Assembly: GCF_003710815.1 (NCBI RefSeq)
Contig: NZ_RHHP01000042.1
Span: 1-64,000, forward strand
DNA: 64,000 nt
Origin: Brevibacillus centrosporus
GTDB lineage: Bacteria > Bacillota > Bacilli > Brevibacillales > Brevibacillaceae
Direction: 5' to 3'
Positions within the stretch are counted from its first letter, which is position 1, and the number at the start of each line of letters is the position of its first letter. Of this stretch, positions 18,237 through 26,979 are shown one piece after another. A model generated the notes under the pieces. That model was given only the letters and a program-made list of their open reading frames with translations, was not told where the DNA came from and did no database searches. Both the position numbers and the translations under genes were made by a program.

Positions 18237-19145
18237 TCACAAGGAAAAAACCAAGTGCGCCAGCCGCTTGTAAGATCCTAGCCGCTTTTGATAATCGGGA
18301 ACATCCGTGATGATCATGAGTTCATCAGCACGAAATTTTGTGACGAGCTCATCCAAAATGGGCGCCAGCTGTTTCGATGTGCCTATAATCATTTTAGTGG
18401 AACGGCCCCCTTCCTTTTTTTTACAGATCATTCTGGATGCCTCTTCCTCGGTTGCCGCGCAATACACACTGACAGCCAAAATAACTTGCGGCTTCTCATG
18501 ATGACGAGTGGCTTGAAACTGTTCGCGGTAATGCGCAATGGCCTCTTCCCCAGGCTGCTCACTCATAAAGTGGCCAAACACGTAGCCAGACCCGAATTTT
18601 GCAGCAAGCTCTGCACTTTTGCGATTGGTGCCGAGCATCCATAGCTGTGCAGGAGCAGGCGGAATAGGCCGTGCGATCACGGGCTGCCCTTCCACTGTAA
18701 ATTCATTGGCTAAAATAGCGGACAAGTCCCCGACAAGTTCCTCCATCTTCCCCACTTGCGCGAGAAAGCTGCCACTAATGGCCAAGGAGGCATGAGCGGA
18801 CCCTCCAGGCGCACGTCCTATTCCTAGATCGATCCTTCCCGGGTACAGCGTTGCCAACAGGGCAAAGGCTTCTCCGACTTTATACGGGCGGTAATTGGGG
18901 AGCAGTACCGCTCCTGAGCCTATTCGGATACGACTTGTCTTTGCTCCGATGTGCGCGAGCAGCACTTCTGGAGTTGACGAGGCAAATTGTGGCATGTCAT
19001 GATGCTCAGAGACCCAGTATCGCGAATAGCCCAGTGCTTCTGCGGTTTGCGCGAGCACTACCGATTGCTGCAGGGCAGCATGGGGGGCGACTTCTTGATA
19101 GATAGGGGAGAGATCTAGAACACTAGCTTTGATTCCTTTCAGCAA
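18237..19145 (-). CDS. Luciferase-like flavin monooxygenase (MsnO8-type LLM class)
   Basis: Flavin-dependent oxidoreductase of about 302 residues in the bacterial luciferase-like superfamily. It opens ASVLDLSPI and carries SRYWVSEHHDMPQFASSTPEVL, RIGSGAVLLPNY, the family motif PGRIDLGIGRAPGG and GTNRKSAELAAKFG. I place the start at the TTG at 19145, ten bases after AGGAG, giving MLKGIKASVLDL like other family members; the longer frame to 19181 has no ribosome site. It is divergently arranged with the MFS gene at 19214 with only 68 bp between them, so the two probably share a control region. The substrate is unknown. Confidence 0.88.
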   Translation of the reverse strand: MLKGIKASVLDLSPIYQEVAPHAALQQSVVLAQTAEALGYSRYWVSEHHDMPQFASSTPEVLLAHIGAKTSRIRIGSGAVLLPNYRPYKVGEAFALLATLYPGRIDLGIGRAPGGSAHASLAISGSFLAQVGKMEELVGDLSAILANEFTVEGQPVIARPIPPAPAQLWMLGTNRKSAELAAKFGSGYVFGHFMSEQPGEEAIAHYREQFQATRHHEKPQVILAVSVYCAATEEEASRMICKKKEGGRSTKMIIGTSKQLAPILDELVTKFRADELMIITDVPDYQKRLGSYKRLAHLVFSL

Positions 19146-19213
19146 GTCAGTAACACTCCTTTCGATCACGATGAGAAGCAAGTCTACAATATGGGAGAAG
19201 AAGGCGGTGTCCT

Positions 19214-20539
19214 ATGAACGATAGAATCACGATCCCCATTTGGGCTATCGGATCATTCCTCGTTTTAATGAATACGACGATGTTCAACGTTTCTTTGCCC
19301 AGTATCATTACGGCTTTGCATATCGATGCCGGGCTCGGCTCCTGGATCGTTTCCGGGTACTCCATCGTCTTCGCTCTTTCCACAATCATTTTCAGCAGAC
19401 TCTCCGACAGTCTCCCGATCCGCAGCCTGCTCACTACTGGCCTTTCCATCCTTGGTGTTTCTTCTATTATCGGTTACATGGCGGACAGTTTTTTCCTGAT
19501 TCTGCTCGCGCGCCTCCTGCAAGCCTGTGGCGCTGGGGCTGTCCCCGGACTCGGGATGATTTTGGCCAGCCGCTACATACCCGCAGAGCGGAGGGGCAGG
19601 GCCATCACGGTTCTGGCATCGGGCAGCATTTTGGCTTTCGGCTTAGGTCCAGTCATAGGTGGCGTCCTCACGCAGGTAATGGGCTTTCATGGACTGTTTT
19701 TAATCATCTGCCTGGTCTTCGTTTTGATTCCCGTTCTGTGGAAGCTTCTGCCCAAGGAGACATCTACAGGGCTGCAATTTGATATCGCGGGTGCTCTTTT
19801 GACTATCGTTGCTACGGCAAGCTTGTTGATCGCCTTGACTCAGCTGTCTTTGTTCTTTTTGTTGATAGGGATCGCTGCGATTGTCGCGAATATCCGCCAC
19901 CTGCGCCAAAAAGAAAAGCCTTTCATTCATCCTTCCTTACTCTCGCATGCAGGCTATCGAAAGCTTGTCATCATCGGCTTTTGTGCATTCATCTTGAATA
20001 TGTCCAACCTGTTTTTGATGCCCTTGGTACTCGCGCAGGTTTTCCATCAAAGCGCTGCAGCCATTGGACTCACGATTTTTCCTGGAGCGATATTGTCCAG
20101 TATCGTCATCCCGTTCATTGGACGCTTGATTGACAAGTATGGAAATTTTCGTTTTTTGCTCGGCGCCCATTTTTTTCTTTTTCTTTCCATTCTACTGACT
20201 GCGGTACTTCTACCACAATCACCGATTGTCATTTTACTCGCTTATGTACTGTTTGCGCCTTCTCTTTCCACTATTACCTCTACCCTCTCCAATGAGGTTT
20301 CACAAATCCTGCCGAAGGAAATGATAGGCGCAGGGATGGGACTCTTGCAGCTGTCGCAATTTCTCGGCGGCTCCTTTGCCGTTGCCCTTTGCGGATTGCT
20401 GCTCAGCTGGGAAAAGAATCTTCCTGTACAGCTTGCGTTCCAAAGCCTTTTCTTCTTACTCGCTCTCGTGCTGCTCGGTGCGATCGTGATGGTCATCCGC
20501 TACCGAAGCACCCAACAAGCACGTACATTTAGTGCCTAA
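19214..20539 (+). CDS. MFS transporter, 14-helix DHA2-like (Tet(L)/Tet(K) style)
   Basis: Major facilitator protein of 441 residues, rich in predicted helices (about 14). Conserved points: FNVSLPSII in helix 1, WIVSGYSIVFAL in helix 2, the motif C-like GLGPVIGGVLTQ in helix 5, and RLIDKYGNFRFLL. These place it with proton-driven drug exporters of the DHA2 group. The ATG at 19214 is preceded by GAAGGCGG. Divergent from the flavin monooxygenase gene and followed by a strong terminator. Exported compound unknown. Confidence 0.88.
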   Translation: MNDRITIPIWAIGSFLVLMNTTMFNVSLPSIITALHIDAGLGSWIVSGYSIVFALSTIIFSRLSDSLPIRSLLTTGLSILGVSSIIGYMADSFFLILLARLLQACGAGAVPGLGMILASRYIPAERRGRAITVLASGSILAFGLGPVIGGVLTQVMGFHGLFLIICLVFVLIPVLWKLLPKETSTGLQFDIAGALLTIVATASLLIALTQLSLFFLLIGIAAIVANIRHLRQKEKPFIHPSLLSHAGYRKLVIIGFCAFILNMSNLFLMPLVLAQVFHQSAAAIGLTIFPGAILSSIVIPFIGRLIDKYGNFRFLLGAHFFLFLSILLTAVLLPQSPIVILLAYVLFAPSLSTITSTLSNEVSQILPKEMIGAGMGLLQLSQFLGGSFAVALCGLLLSWEKNLPVQLAFQSLFFLLALVLLGAIVMVIRYRSTQQARTFSA

Positions 20540-20541
20540 CC

Positions 20542-20601
20542 AAAAAGAAAAGACAACGGCATGCAGGGCGTGGTAGTAACCCTGCAGTCGTTGTCTTTTT
20601 T
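20542..20601. terminator. Bidirectional terminator between convergent genes
   Basis: Stem AAAAGAAAAGACAACG.../...CGTTGTCTTTTTT with an inner GCAGGG/CCCTGC helix, serving the MFS gene on the plus strand and the amine permease operon on the minus strand. Confidence 0.9.
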
Positions 20602-20617
20602 CGTTGCACCCATGTGT

Positions 20618-22006
20618 CTACAGCTCTCGCATTGTTGGCGGAAGCTCTCTAAATCCTTTTGTTTTGAATGCAAGCAGAATTACTCCTACAATCATCCAGC
20701 TTGTTCCTACCGCAAAAGTTTTCCAGTCAAAGCCCCACCAAACAAATCCGATGACAAGGAATCCGAGCCATGGGAGCAAGCAGTAGTTGATGAAGCCTTT
20801 CATGTCTCTCTTTCTTTTCTTCACGAAGAAGTAAGCAAAAACGGATAGATTCAGAACCATAAAGGAAGTCAGCGCACCGAAGTTGACCAGCTGAATGATC
20901 GTTTCAATCGGCATGAACATCGCAATGAAAAACGAAGCCGTCCCGACAAAAATGGTAGCATTGAACGGTGTTTTGTATTTCGGGTGAATTTTCCCCAAGA
21001 AGCCTGACATCGGGAGCAGCTTGTCGCGGCTCATCGAGTAGATAATGCGGGAGATGGCAGATTGAATCGCCAAAGCGTTTGCAATCCCCACTGCGGCAAC
21101 GGCAATCAGGATGAATGGGTAGTACAGGAACGCTCCCCCAACTTCACGTGCGATATCGAAGTAAGCCATATCCGGGTCAAGGTTGGTGTAATCGGGATGT
21201 GCCAGCGCAGCCAGATAGGTTTGCGACATAAAAATCACACCGATCAGCACAAGGGTGGACACGGTAGCTCGTCCAACCGTTCTGCCGGGATTTTTCACTT
21301 CTTCAGACAGGGTAGAAATAACGTCGAAGCCTAGGAAGCCCAGAACCGCGATCGAAGCTGCACTCGCGATAAACCCGAGGTCAATCTTGTCGGCTTGGAA
21401 CAAAGGTGCCAGGGAGAAGCCTCCTGCTCCGTGGCCGTCAATAAACACGAATTTGATCGCAAGAACCATAAAAGCAAGAAGGATGGCAATCTCAAAAAAG
21501 AGAAAAATCTTGTTCGTTGTGGCTGTCAGTGTTATTCCTCGTGCCGTAACAAATGTATTAATGGCCAAAAATACCAAAACGATAAGAGGCGTAGGAATAG
21601 CAGGAAAAATGCTGTTTAGCCACAACGCAGAAAATGCGGTCAGCAAAGCAGGAGCCATTAAATAATCGACGGCGATCAGCCAGCCTGTGACAAACCCGAC
21701 ATGGGGGTTCAATCCGCGCTGTACATACGAATAGACAGAACCTGCGATGGGAAACTCCTGGCTCATTTTGCTGTAGCTGAGTGCCGTAAAGACCATCGCG
21801 ATGACGCCTACCAGATAAACGATGGGAACCATTCCAAATGTTTCATGCGCAATCATTCCATACACTTGAATCGGGGCGATCGGAAGCATCGTGATCAAAC
21901 CGTAGATGACAAGATCCTTGAAAGTAAGAGCTCGCTTCAGCTCCTGTTTGTATCCAAGGTTCGTGCCGGTCTCGGGTGATTGCACTTCTGCAGCGGCATT
22001 TGACAT
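20618..22006 (-). CDS. APC-superfamily amino acid/polyamine permease (PuuP-like)
   Basis: Twelve-helix importer of 462 residues. N-terminal LTFKDLVIYGLITMLPIAPIQ and the FGALTSFMVLNLSVF segment resemble PuuP/YhdG-type amine and amino acid importers; a helix 6 region reads LGFLGFDVISTLSEEVKNPGR, which is very conserved in the superfamily. The ATG at 22006 has GAGGTG seven bases upstream and is preferred to the GTG at 22012. It is the last gene of the sigma-54 operon, 54 bp after the aldehyde dehydrogenase gene, and would bring in the substrate for the upstream enzymes. Amine or amino alcohol uptake is inference from context. Confidence 0.88.
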   Translation of the reverse strand: MSNAAAEVQSPETGTNLGYKQELKRALTFKDLVIYGLITMLPIAPIQVYGMIAHETFGMVPIVYLVGVIAMVFTALSYSKMSQEFPIAGSVYSYVQRGLNPHVGFVTGWLIAVDYLMAPALLTAFSALWLNSIFPAIPTPLIVLVFLAINTFVTARGITLTATTNKIFLFFEIAILLAFMVLAIKFVFIDGHGAGGFSLAPLFQADKIDLGFIASAASIAVLGFLGFDVISTLSEEVKNPGRTVGRATVSTLVLIGVIFMSQTYLAALAHPDYTNLDPDMAYFDIAREVGGAFLYYPFILIAVAAVGIANALAIQSAISRIIYSMSRDKLLPMSGFLGKIHPKYKTPFNATIFVGTASFFIAMFMPIETIIQLVNFGALTSFMVLNLSVFAYFFVKKRKRDMKGFINYCLLPWLGFLVIGFVWWGFDWKTFAVGTSWMIVGVILLAFKTKGFRELPPTMREL

Positions 22007-22060
22007 ACGCACACCTCATTCTTTGATTTTTTCGAAGCAAAGACCACCGAAGCGGTGGCG

Positions 22061-23515
22061 TTACTCGAGCGTTAACGCCACGTACTTCAGCTCCATATAT
22101 TCCTCAAGCCCTTGGTGACCGCCTACTCTGCCGATCCCACTTTCCTTTACACCACCGAATGGCGACTGAGGATTGGCGAGGGATGTTCCGTTAATGGCCA
22201 GATTTCCTACCTCCAGACCATCAATCATCCGGAACATCCGGGCAGCGTCTTTTGTAAATACATAGGCAGCCAAACCATAAGGCGTATTGTTGCATCGCGC
22301 CAAAACTTCAGCTTCATCGGTAAAGGACAGCACCGGTGCTACCGGACCAAAAATTTCCCGTTTGGTCAGCTCCATGTCAGCTGTCACTTCATCCAGCAAG
22401 GTTGGTGCGTAGAAATACCCGTCTTGCAGACCTTCATCCGATACGCGGTTGCCGCCGACGATGAGCTTGGCCCCTTTATCTACTGCATCGCGTACCAGAG
22501 TCTCGACCTTATCCCGATAGCTCGGGTCGATCATCGGGCCGACTTGTGTGCCTTCTTCTGTTCCGACACCTACTTTCAAGCTGCGCACCTTTTCTGCAAG
22601 CTTTTCCACGAGCTCTGCACGTATCGATTCATGTGCGTAGATCAAATTGATCCCGTTGCAGACCTGCCCGCAGTTCTCAAACTTGTTGCCCATGATGGCA
22701 TCAACAGCCTTCTCGAGATTGGCATCAGGAAAGACGACGACCGGTGCATTTCCACCCAGCTCCAGCGTAAGACGCTTCACATTGTCAGCCGCTTGGCGCA
22801 TCAAGATTTTGCCCACCTCTGTTGACCCTGTAAACCCGATTTTGCGCACGCGCGGATCAGCAGACAATGTGGCTCCGATCTCCTCGGCAACACCTGTCAC
22901 GACATTGGCAACGCCTGCGGGAATACCCGTCGCCATCAGATGATCGAGCAACGCGATCGCGATAAGGGGTGTCTGCTCCGCTGGCTTCAATACAAACGTG
23001 CAGCCTGCAGCAAGTGCCGGTGCGACCTTGTTCGCTACGATGGCGCTCGGAAAGTTGGCAGGTGGAATCAGTCCAACCACACCGATAGCCTCTTTAAAGA
23101 CCATCAGACGTTGTCCTTGTCGGGAAGCTGGAATGATCTCCCCGTAGGCACGCTTTCCTTCTTCCGCATACCAGCGAATATAGACCGTCGTTCCATAAAT
23201 TTCGCCTCTTGCTTCGTCTAACGGCTTTCCTTGTTCGGTCGACAGCAGCCAAGCCAACCGCTCTTGATCAGCCAGAATCCGTTCCGCCCAATCCAGCAGG
23301 TAGCCCGCACGCTGATCTGCTGGAAGCTTCGACCAAGTTGGAAATGCTTTTGCTGCAGCATCAATCGCCTGCTCGGTCAATGCTTTGCCTCCGCGGGGAA
23401 CACGGGCCATCGGTTTTCCTGTCACTGGATTGATGACATCCATTGATTCTTTCAAAAAGACTTTTTCCCCATGGATCCAGGCATAGTTTAGGTCGTCATG
23501 CTGTATCTGGAACAT
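22061..23515 (-). CDS. Aldehyde dehydrogenase (GabD/PuuC-like)
   Basis: NAD(P)-dependent aldehyde dehydrogenase of 484 residues. It shows FTGSTEVGK (cofactor binding), LELGGNAPVVVF (general-base Glu), GQVCNG with the catalytic Cys, and FGPVAPVLSF. Two usually invariant stretches are altered: PANFP replaces PWNFP, and ENCGQVC replaces the common NAGQVC. The ATG at 23515 lies seven bases after AAGGAGGG; the longer frame adds seven unsupported residues. It lies between the synthetase homologue and the permease in the sigma-54 operon, so it probably oxidises a gamma-glutamylated aldehyde. That role is inference. Confidence 0.9.
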   Translation of the reverse strand: MFQIQHDDLNYAWIHGEKVFLKESMDVINPVTGKPMARVPRGGKALTEQAIDAAAKAFPTWSKLPADQRAGYLLDWAERILADQERLAWLLSTEQGKPLDEARGEIYGTTVYIRWYAEEGKRAYGEIIPASRQGQRLMVFKEAIGVVGLIPPANFPSAIVANKVAPALAAGCTFVLKPAEQTPLIAIALLDHLMATGIPAGVANVVTGVAEEIGATLSADPRVRKIGFTGSTEVGKILMRQAADNVKRLTLELGGNAPVVVFPDANLEKAVDAIMGNKFENCGQVCNGINLIYAHESIRAELVEKLAEKVRSLKVGVGTEEGTQVGPMIDPSYRDKVETLVRDAVDKGAKLIVGGNRVSDEGLQDGYFYAPTLLDEVTADMELTKREIFGPVAPVLSFTDEAEVLARCNNTPYGLAAYVFTKDAARMFRMIDGLEVGNLAINGTSLANPQSPFGGVKESGIGRVGGHQGLEEYMELKYVALTLE

Positions 23516-23563
23516 CGTCGGTTCCCTCCTTTTCATTGCGTACGAAAAAGCGCTTTGCCTGCG

Positions 23564-24922
23564 TTAGATAAACTCGAAGTACTTTTTCCGCTCCCAGTCG
23601 GTTACTTCGAGGAAATAGTCGTTCAATTCATTTTGGGCAGCCGTCAGGTAATGATCGACTACGTCAGCTCCCAAAAGCTCACGGGCGATTTTGCTGTTCG
23701 AAAGCTTTTGGATGGCTTCTGCCAGATTGGCCGGCAAGCGTTTCACTCCAGGAGCACTGGAAGCATCACCTTTTGTTGGGGCTTCGATGTCGATTTTGTG
23801 CTCGATACCGTACAGTCCTGAAGCCAAGCAAGCAGCGAGAACGAGATAATGGTTGGCGTCAGAGCCCGGAATGCGGTTTTCGATGCGGCAGGACTTGCCT
23901 TGTCCATCTACGCGGAAAGCGGTCGTGCGATTATCTTCGCCCCATGTCTGTGTATTCGGCGCTCCCCCCGTATTGGCAAGGCGCTTGTACGAATTGATGT
24001 ACGGCGCATAAAACAGCATGAACTCAGGAGCGAGCGCCATCATGCCGCCGAGAAAGTAACGCCCCGTGTCAGACAGCTTATAGGGATGGTTTGCATCGTA
24101 GAACACATTGTTTCCCTGTAAGTCCCACAGGCTAATATGCGTGTGTCCACTGCTGCCTGAAGCTTCAGTATCGTGTTTCGCCATAAATGTCACCATCAGG
24201 TTGTTCAATGCTGCGATCTCTTTGATCCCATTTTTGTAAATAGCCGTGCGGTCTGCCATTTCCAGCGCTTCTGCGTACTGCACATTCAGCTCGACTTGGC
24301 CGTTCCCCCATTCCCCTTTCAGAGCTTCTACAGGGATACCGGCTTCTTCCAGATAGCGAGCCAGCTGACCTAGGAACCAATCATCCACATTAAGCCGATA
24401 GATCGAATAGTCGACTGGATATGAGAAAAGCGGCTGCAAATTCGAGAAGTTCTTTTCCCTAGCAGAGTCTATCGTTTCTTTGAAAATATGAAACTCGATT
24501 TCGGATGCCGCATAGGCGCGATAGCCCAGTGCCCCTGCTTTTGCCAACTGCTTTTTCAGGATATTCCGAGGGGCGATCGTGACTTCCGATCCGTCTTTAT
24601 TGTAAATATCACCGATGACCACCGCATTTTTCGGAATCCAGGGGTATGTGCGCAAAGTGGAAATATCCGGTATGACCTTGATGTCATGCAGCCCCGTATC
24701 AAAGTTGCAAAACGTGTAGTTCTCTGCGTATTTCAAGCTGACATCCCAGATGAAATTGATGGCTCAAGTGTGAATTCCGTGTACGGCGTCATCGAGAAAA
24801 TAGCGCACCGGCACCTTTTTTCCAAACAGCTTCCCTTGCATATCTACACCTGCAACGGTAATCATGTCGATCGTTCCATTTTGGTACTGATCCTTTAATG
24901 CTGAAAGATCAAGCTTCCCCAT
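23564..24922 (-). pseudogene. Glutamine-synthetase-family gene (gamma-glutamyl-amine synthetase-like) with in-frame TGA
   Basis: Homologue of GlnA/PuuA-type ligases that join glutamate to an amine using ATP. Reading from an ATG at 24922 with AAGGAGTG upstream gives MGKLDLSALKDQY through GKLFGKKVPV, then an in-frame TGA at codon 53 (24764-24766) in the context GIHT-stop-AINFIWDV, where relatives carry Cys after HT/HV. The frame then continues for 399 codons with catalytic segments SEIEFHIF, GQVELN, GSSGHTHISLW, GEDNRTTAFRV and RIENRIPGSDANHYL. One base change (TGC or TGT to TGA) explains it. A restart at the TTG at 24736 would omit the N-terminal domain that completes the neighbouring active site. 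Sequencing error or UGA readthrough cannot be excluded. Confidence 0.85.
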
Positions 24923-24958
24923 GCTGCTCACTCCTTTTTGTGTGTAATCTGACGATGC

Positions 24959-25720
24959 TTAGTGAATCGTCCAGCCGCCATCTACCACGAGCGTGCTGCC
25001 CGTTACGTAAGAAGCTTCATCCTGAGCAAGGAACAAAACGGCATTCGCTACATCCTGGGGTTGTCCGATACGCCCTACTGGCAGACGCTCCAAAATCCAT
25101 TCTTTTACTTCCTGGATCGCCAAACCTTTCTCTGTGAACGGAGTCTGAACGACGCCAGGAGCAACCGCATTGCACGTAATCCCATGAGAGGAGAGCTCCA
25201 GCGCAATGGCTTTTGTCAGCATGTGCAGTCCACCTTTTGACGAATTGTAATGAGGCTGGCAATGCCCGCTGCTGGAAACAACGCGATGCGCTTCCACGGA
25301 AGTAATGTTAATGATGCGTCCGCCTTGCCCCGCTTTGATCATTTCCTTTGCGACTGCTTGCGAGCAGAGGAATGGGGCTTTCAGGTTTACGTCATGCACT
25401 TTGTCCCATTCCGCTACGTCCAGCTCAAGGAATGGTGTAAAGGCAACGATTCCCGCATTGTTGACGAGGATATCCACTTTGCCGAATTCTTGAATGGTTT
25501 GCGCGACCATGTTGTCCACTTGATCCTTTTGAGTGACATCTACCTTTACTACCATCGCTTTACTGCCTTCAGGGGCTAGGGAAATCGTTTCATTCGCACC
25601 TGCTTCGTTCAGGTCGGCGACAACCACTGTAGCACCTTCTTCGAAAAGGCCAAGGGCGATTGCGCGTCCATTCCCCGATCCTGCTCCTATTACGATTGCT
25701 ACTTTATTTTTCAATTTCAT
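24959..25720 (-). CDS. Short-chain dehydrogenase/reductase (SDR)
   Basis: NAD(P)-dependent classical SDR of 253 residues: cofactor loop GAGSGNGRAIA near the N-terminus, VADLNEAG (the Asp suggests NAD preference), LVNNAGIVAF, ITSVE (catalytic Ser), YNSSKGG (Tyr/Lys pair) and the C-terminal YVTGSTLVVDGGW. The ATG at 25720 follows AAAGGTGA; its start overlaps the upstream M20 gene by 17 bp. Between an M20 amidohydrolase and a GS-family ligase, it may oxidise the alcohol of a gamma-glutamyl amino alcohol; this is a context-based guess. Confidence 0.9.
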   Translation of the reverse strand: MKLKNKVAIVIGAGSGNGRAIALGLFEEGATVVVADLNEAGANETISLAPEGSKAMVVKVDVTQKDQVDNMVAQTIQEFGKVDILVNNAGIVAFTPFLELDVAEWDKVHDVNLKAPFLCSQAVAKEMIKAGQGGRIINITSVEAHRVVSSSGHCQPHYNSSKGGLHMLTKAIALELSSHGITCNAVAPGVVQTPFTEKGLAIQEVKEWILERLPVGRIGQPQDVANAVLFLAQDEASYVTGSTLVVDGGWTIH

Positions 25721-26810
25721 CTGTGCTCACCTTTCCTTCCAATTGTTTGATGAAATGTTTTAGAATTTTTTGATAGTAAACGAGTGACTCAATTTCTACG
25801 TACTCGTCAGGTCCGTGATGATTCGCACCTATTGGACCAAACTCGACGGCTGGAATGCCATATTGAGCAAAAAATCGCGTATCGGCCGAACCGTCCTGGC
25901 CAAACAAAGCGGTTTTCTTGCCGAAGACATGAGCGGTAGATTGGTAGAGCGATTGCACATAAGGATCAAATTCACTGGTAGTGACAGGTGAGCCGTGCCG
26001 GAGCGTTTCCACATGAGCATCTGGAACAGCCTGCCGAATGGATTCGAGAATATCCGCCGGGTTTTGTGTAGGGAGATAACGAATGTCCAAGTAGAGCGAG
26101 CAACGATCCGGTACCTGATTCAAGGCTGCACCGCCCTCAATCTTTGCTAGATTAAAAGACGGCACCGGGAAAAAACGACTGCTTTCTTGCATGAAATCAA
26201 GGGTCGCAAGCTCGTTGTACTTCTGCATGGCAGCTACAATCGCATTCTTCCCGAGCCATGGTCTGCTTCCGTGAGCAGCAACACCAGAAAACTCGACTCT
26301 GACCTGCAGGACACCTTTTGCCTGAACGGCTATATCCAGGTTGGTCGGCTCCCCGCAAATGACAAAATCACCTATGCTCCCTTGTTCAACTAGAAAACAG
26401 CTGCCTAATTCCCCGCCTTTTTCCTCATCCGGGACAAGTTGCAGAATTATGCGACAGTTTGGCGGCTGGTGAACAAGATCTGCTGCCAGATTCATCATCG
26501 CGGCTACCGATCCGAGCATGTCATAGCTGCCTCTGCCGTATAGCCTTCCACCTTCCACTCGCGGGATGAAATTCTCAGGATGTCCGGGCACTACATCAAG
26601 ATGGCCATTCAAAACGAGCGTGCTGCCAGCATTCACTTGACCGATCGTTGCCGTAATCATTTTGAGCCCTTGATTCTCCCAGAGACGGACAGGAACACCA
26701 TGGCGCTGTAGCCAATCCGCACAGAATTCAACGGAGTAGTTGATCCTCTCGGGAGTCGTGTTTTCCATTTGAATCAGGCTGCTAGTCAATCGAACAAGCA
26801 TATCTTCCAT
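25704..26810 (-). CDS. M20 family ArgE/DapE-type deacylase
   Basis: Metal amidohydrolase of 368 residues. It has LVLNGHLDVVPGHPENF (first metal ligand), GRGSYDMLGSVAAMM, LVPDEEKGGELGSC (catalytic Glu), VEFSGVAAHGSRPWLGKNAI and the late GQDGSADTRFF and GANHHGPDEYVEI. The family includes acetylornithine deacetylase and succinyl-diaminopimelate desuccinylase; as the first gene of this operon it could release glutamate from the final gamma-glutamyl intermediate. The ATG at 26810 sits ten bases after AAGGA and is preferred to a GTG nine bases earlier. About 70 nt of leader separate it from the sigma-54 promoter. Confidence 0.87.
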   Translation of the reverse strand: MEDMLVRLTSSLIQMENTTPERINYSVEFCADWLQRHGVPVRLWENQGLKMITATIGQVNAGSTLVLNGHLDVVPGHPENFIPRVEGGRLYGRGSYDMLGSVAAMMNLAADLVHQPPNCRIILQLVPDEEKGGELGSCFLVEQGSIGDFVICGEPTNLDIAVQAKGVLQVRVEFSGVAAHGSRPWLGKNAIVAAMQKYNELATLDFMQESSRFFPVPSFNLAKIEGGAALNQVPDRCSLYLDIRYLPTQNPADILESIRQAVPDAHVETLRHGSPVTTSEFDPYVQSLYQSTAHVFGKKTALFGQDGSADTRFFAQYGIPAVEFGPIGANHHGPDEYVEIESLVYYQKILKHFIKQLEGKVSTDEIEK

Positions 26811-26891
26811 GACGATCACATCCTTCTTTGATCTGTGCTGTTCGCTCTAGTTCTTTATTCCTATTCGATGTAAGCCGCCACTCATTAGATA

Positions 26892-26907
26892 AGCAAGTCC
26901 CATGCCA
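26892..26907 (-). promoter_or_regulatory. Sigma-54 (-24/-12) promoter of the catabolic operon
   Basis: TGGCATGGGACTTGCT on the minus strand. It matches the RpoN consensus TGGCAY-N5-TTGCW with exactly ten bases between the invariant GG and GC. It lies directly upstream of the M20 gene and directly downstream of a sigma-54 activator gene, which is the expected arrangement. Predicted start near 26882. Confidence 0.88.
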
Positions 26908-26948
26908 ACATCTTCTGCTACAATTTCAATTATTTAGAATGGACAGAA

Positions 26949-26979
26949 AACGGGATAAATGGGTGATTATCCTCCCGTT
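26949..26979. promoter_or_regulatory. Candidate activator-binding inverted repeat
   Basis: AACGGGA (26949-26955) and TCCCGTT (26973-26979) form a perfect 7-bp inverted repeat centred about 80 bp upstream of the predicted sigma-54 start, with further TCCC-containing copies continuing to about 27000. Position and symmetry suit an upstream activating sequence. It overlaps the 3' end of the activator gene. Confidence 0.45.

Noticed and set aside
24764..24800. Selenocysteine at the TGA of the synthetase gene
   Set aside because: The expected residue is Cys, which would suit Sec, but no convincing SECIS hairpin follows the TGA and no Sec machinery is visible. Mutation is simpler.
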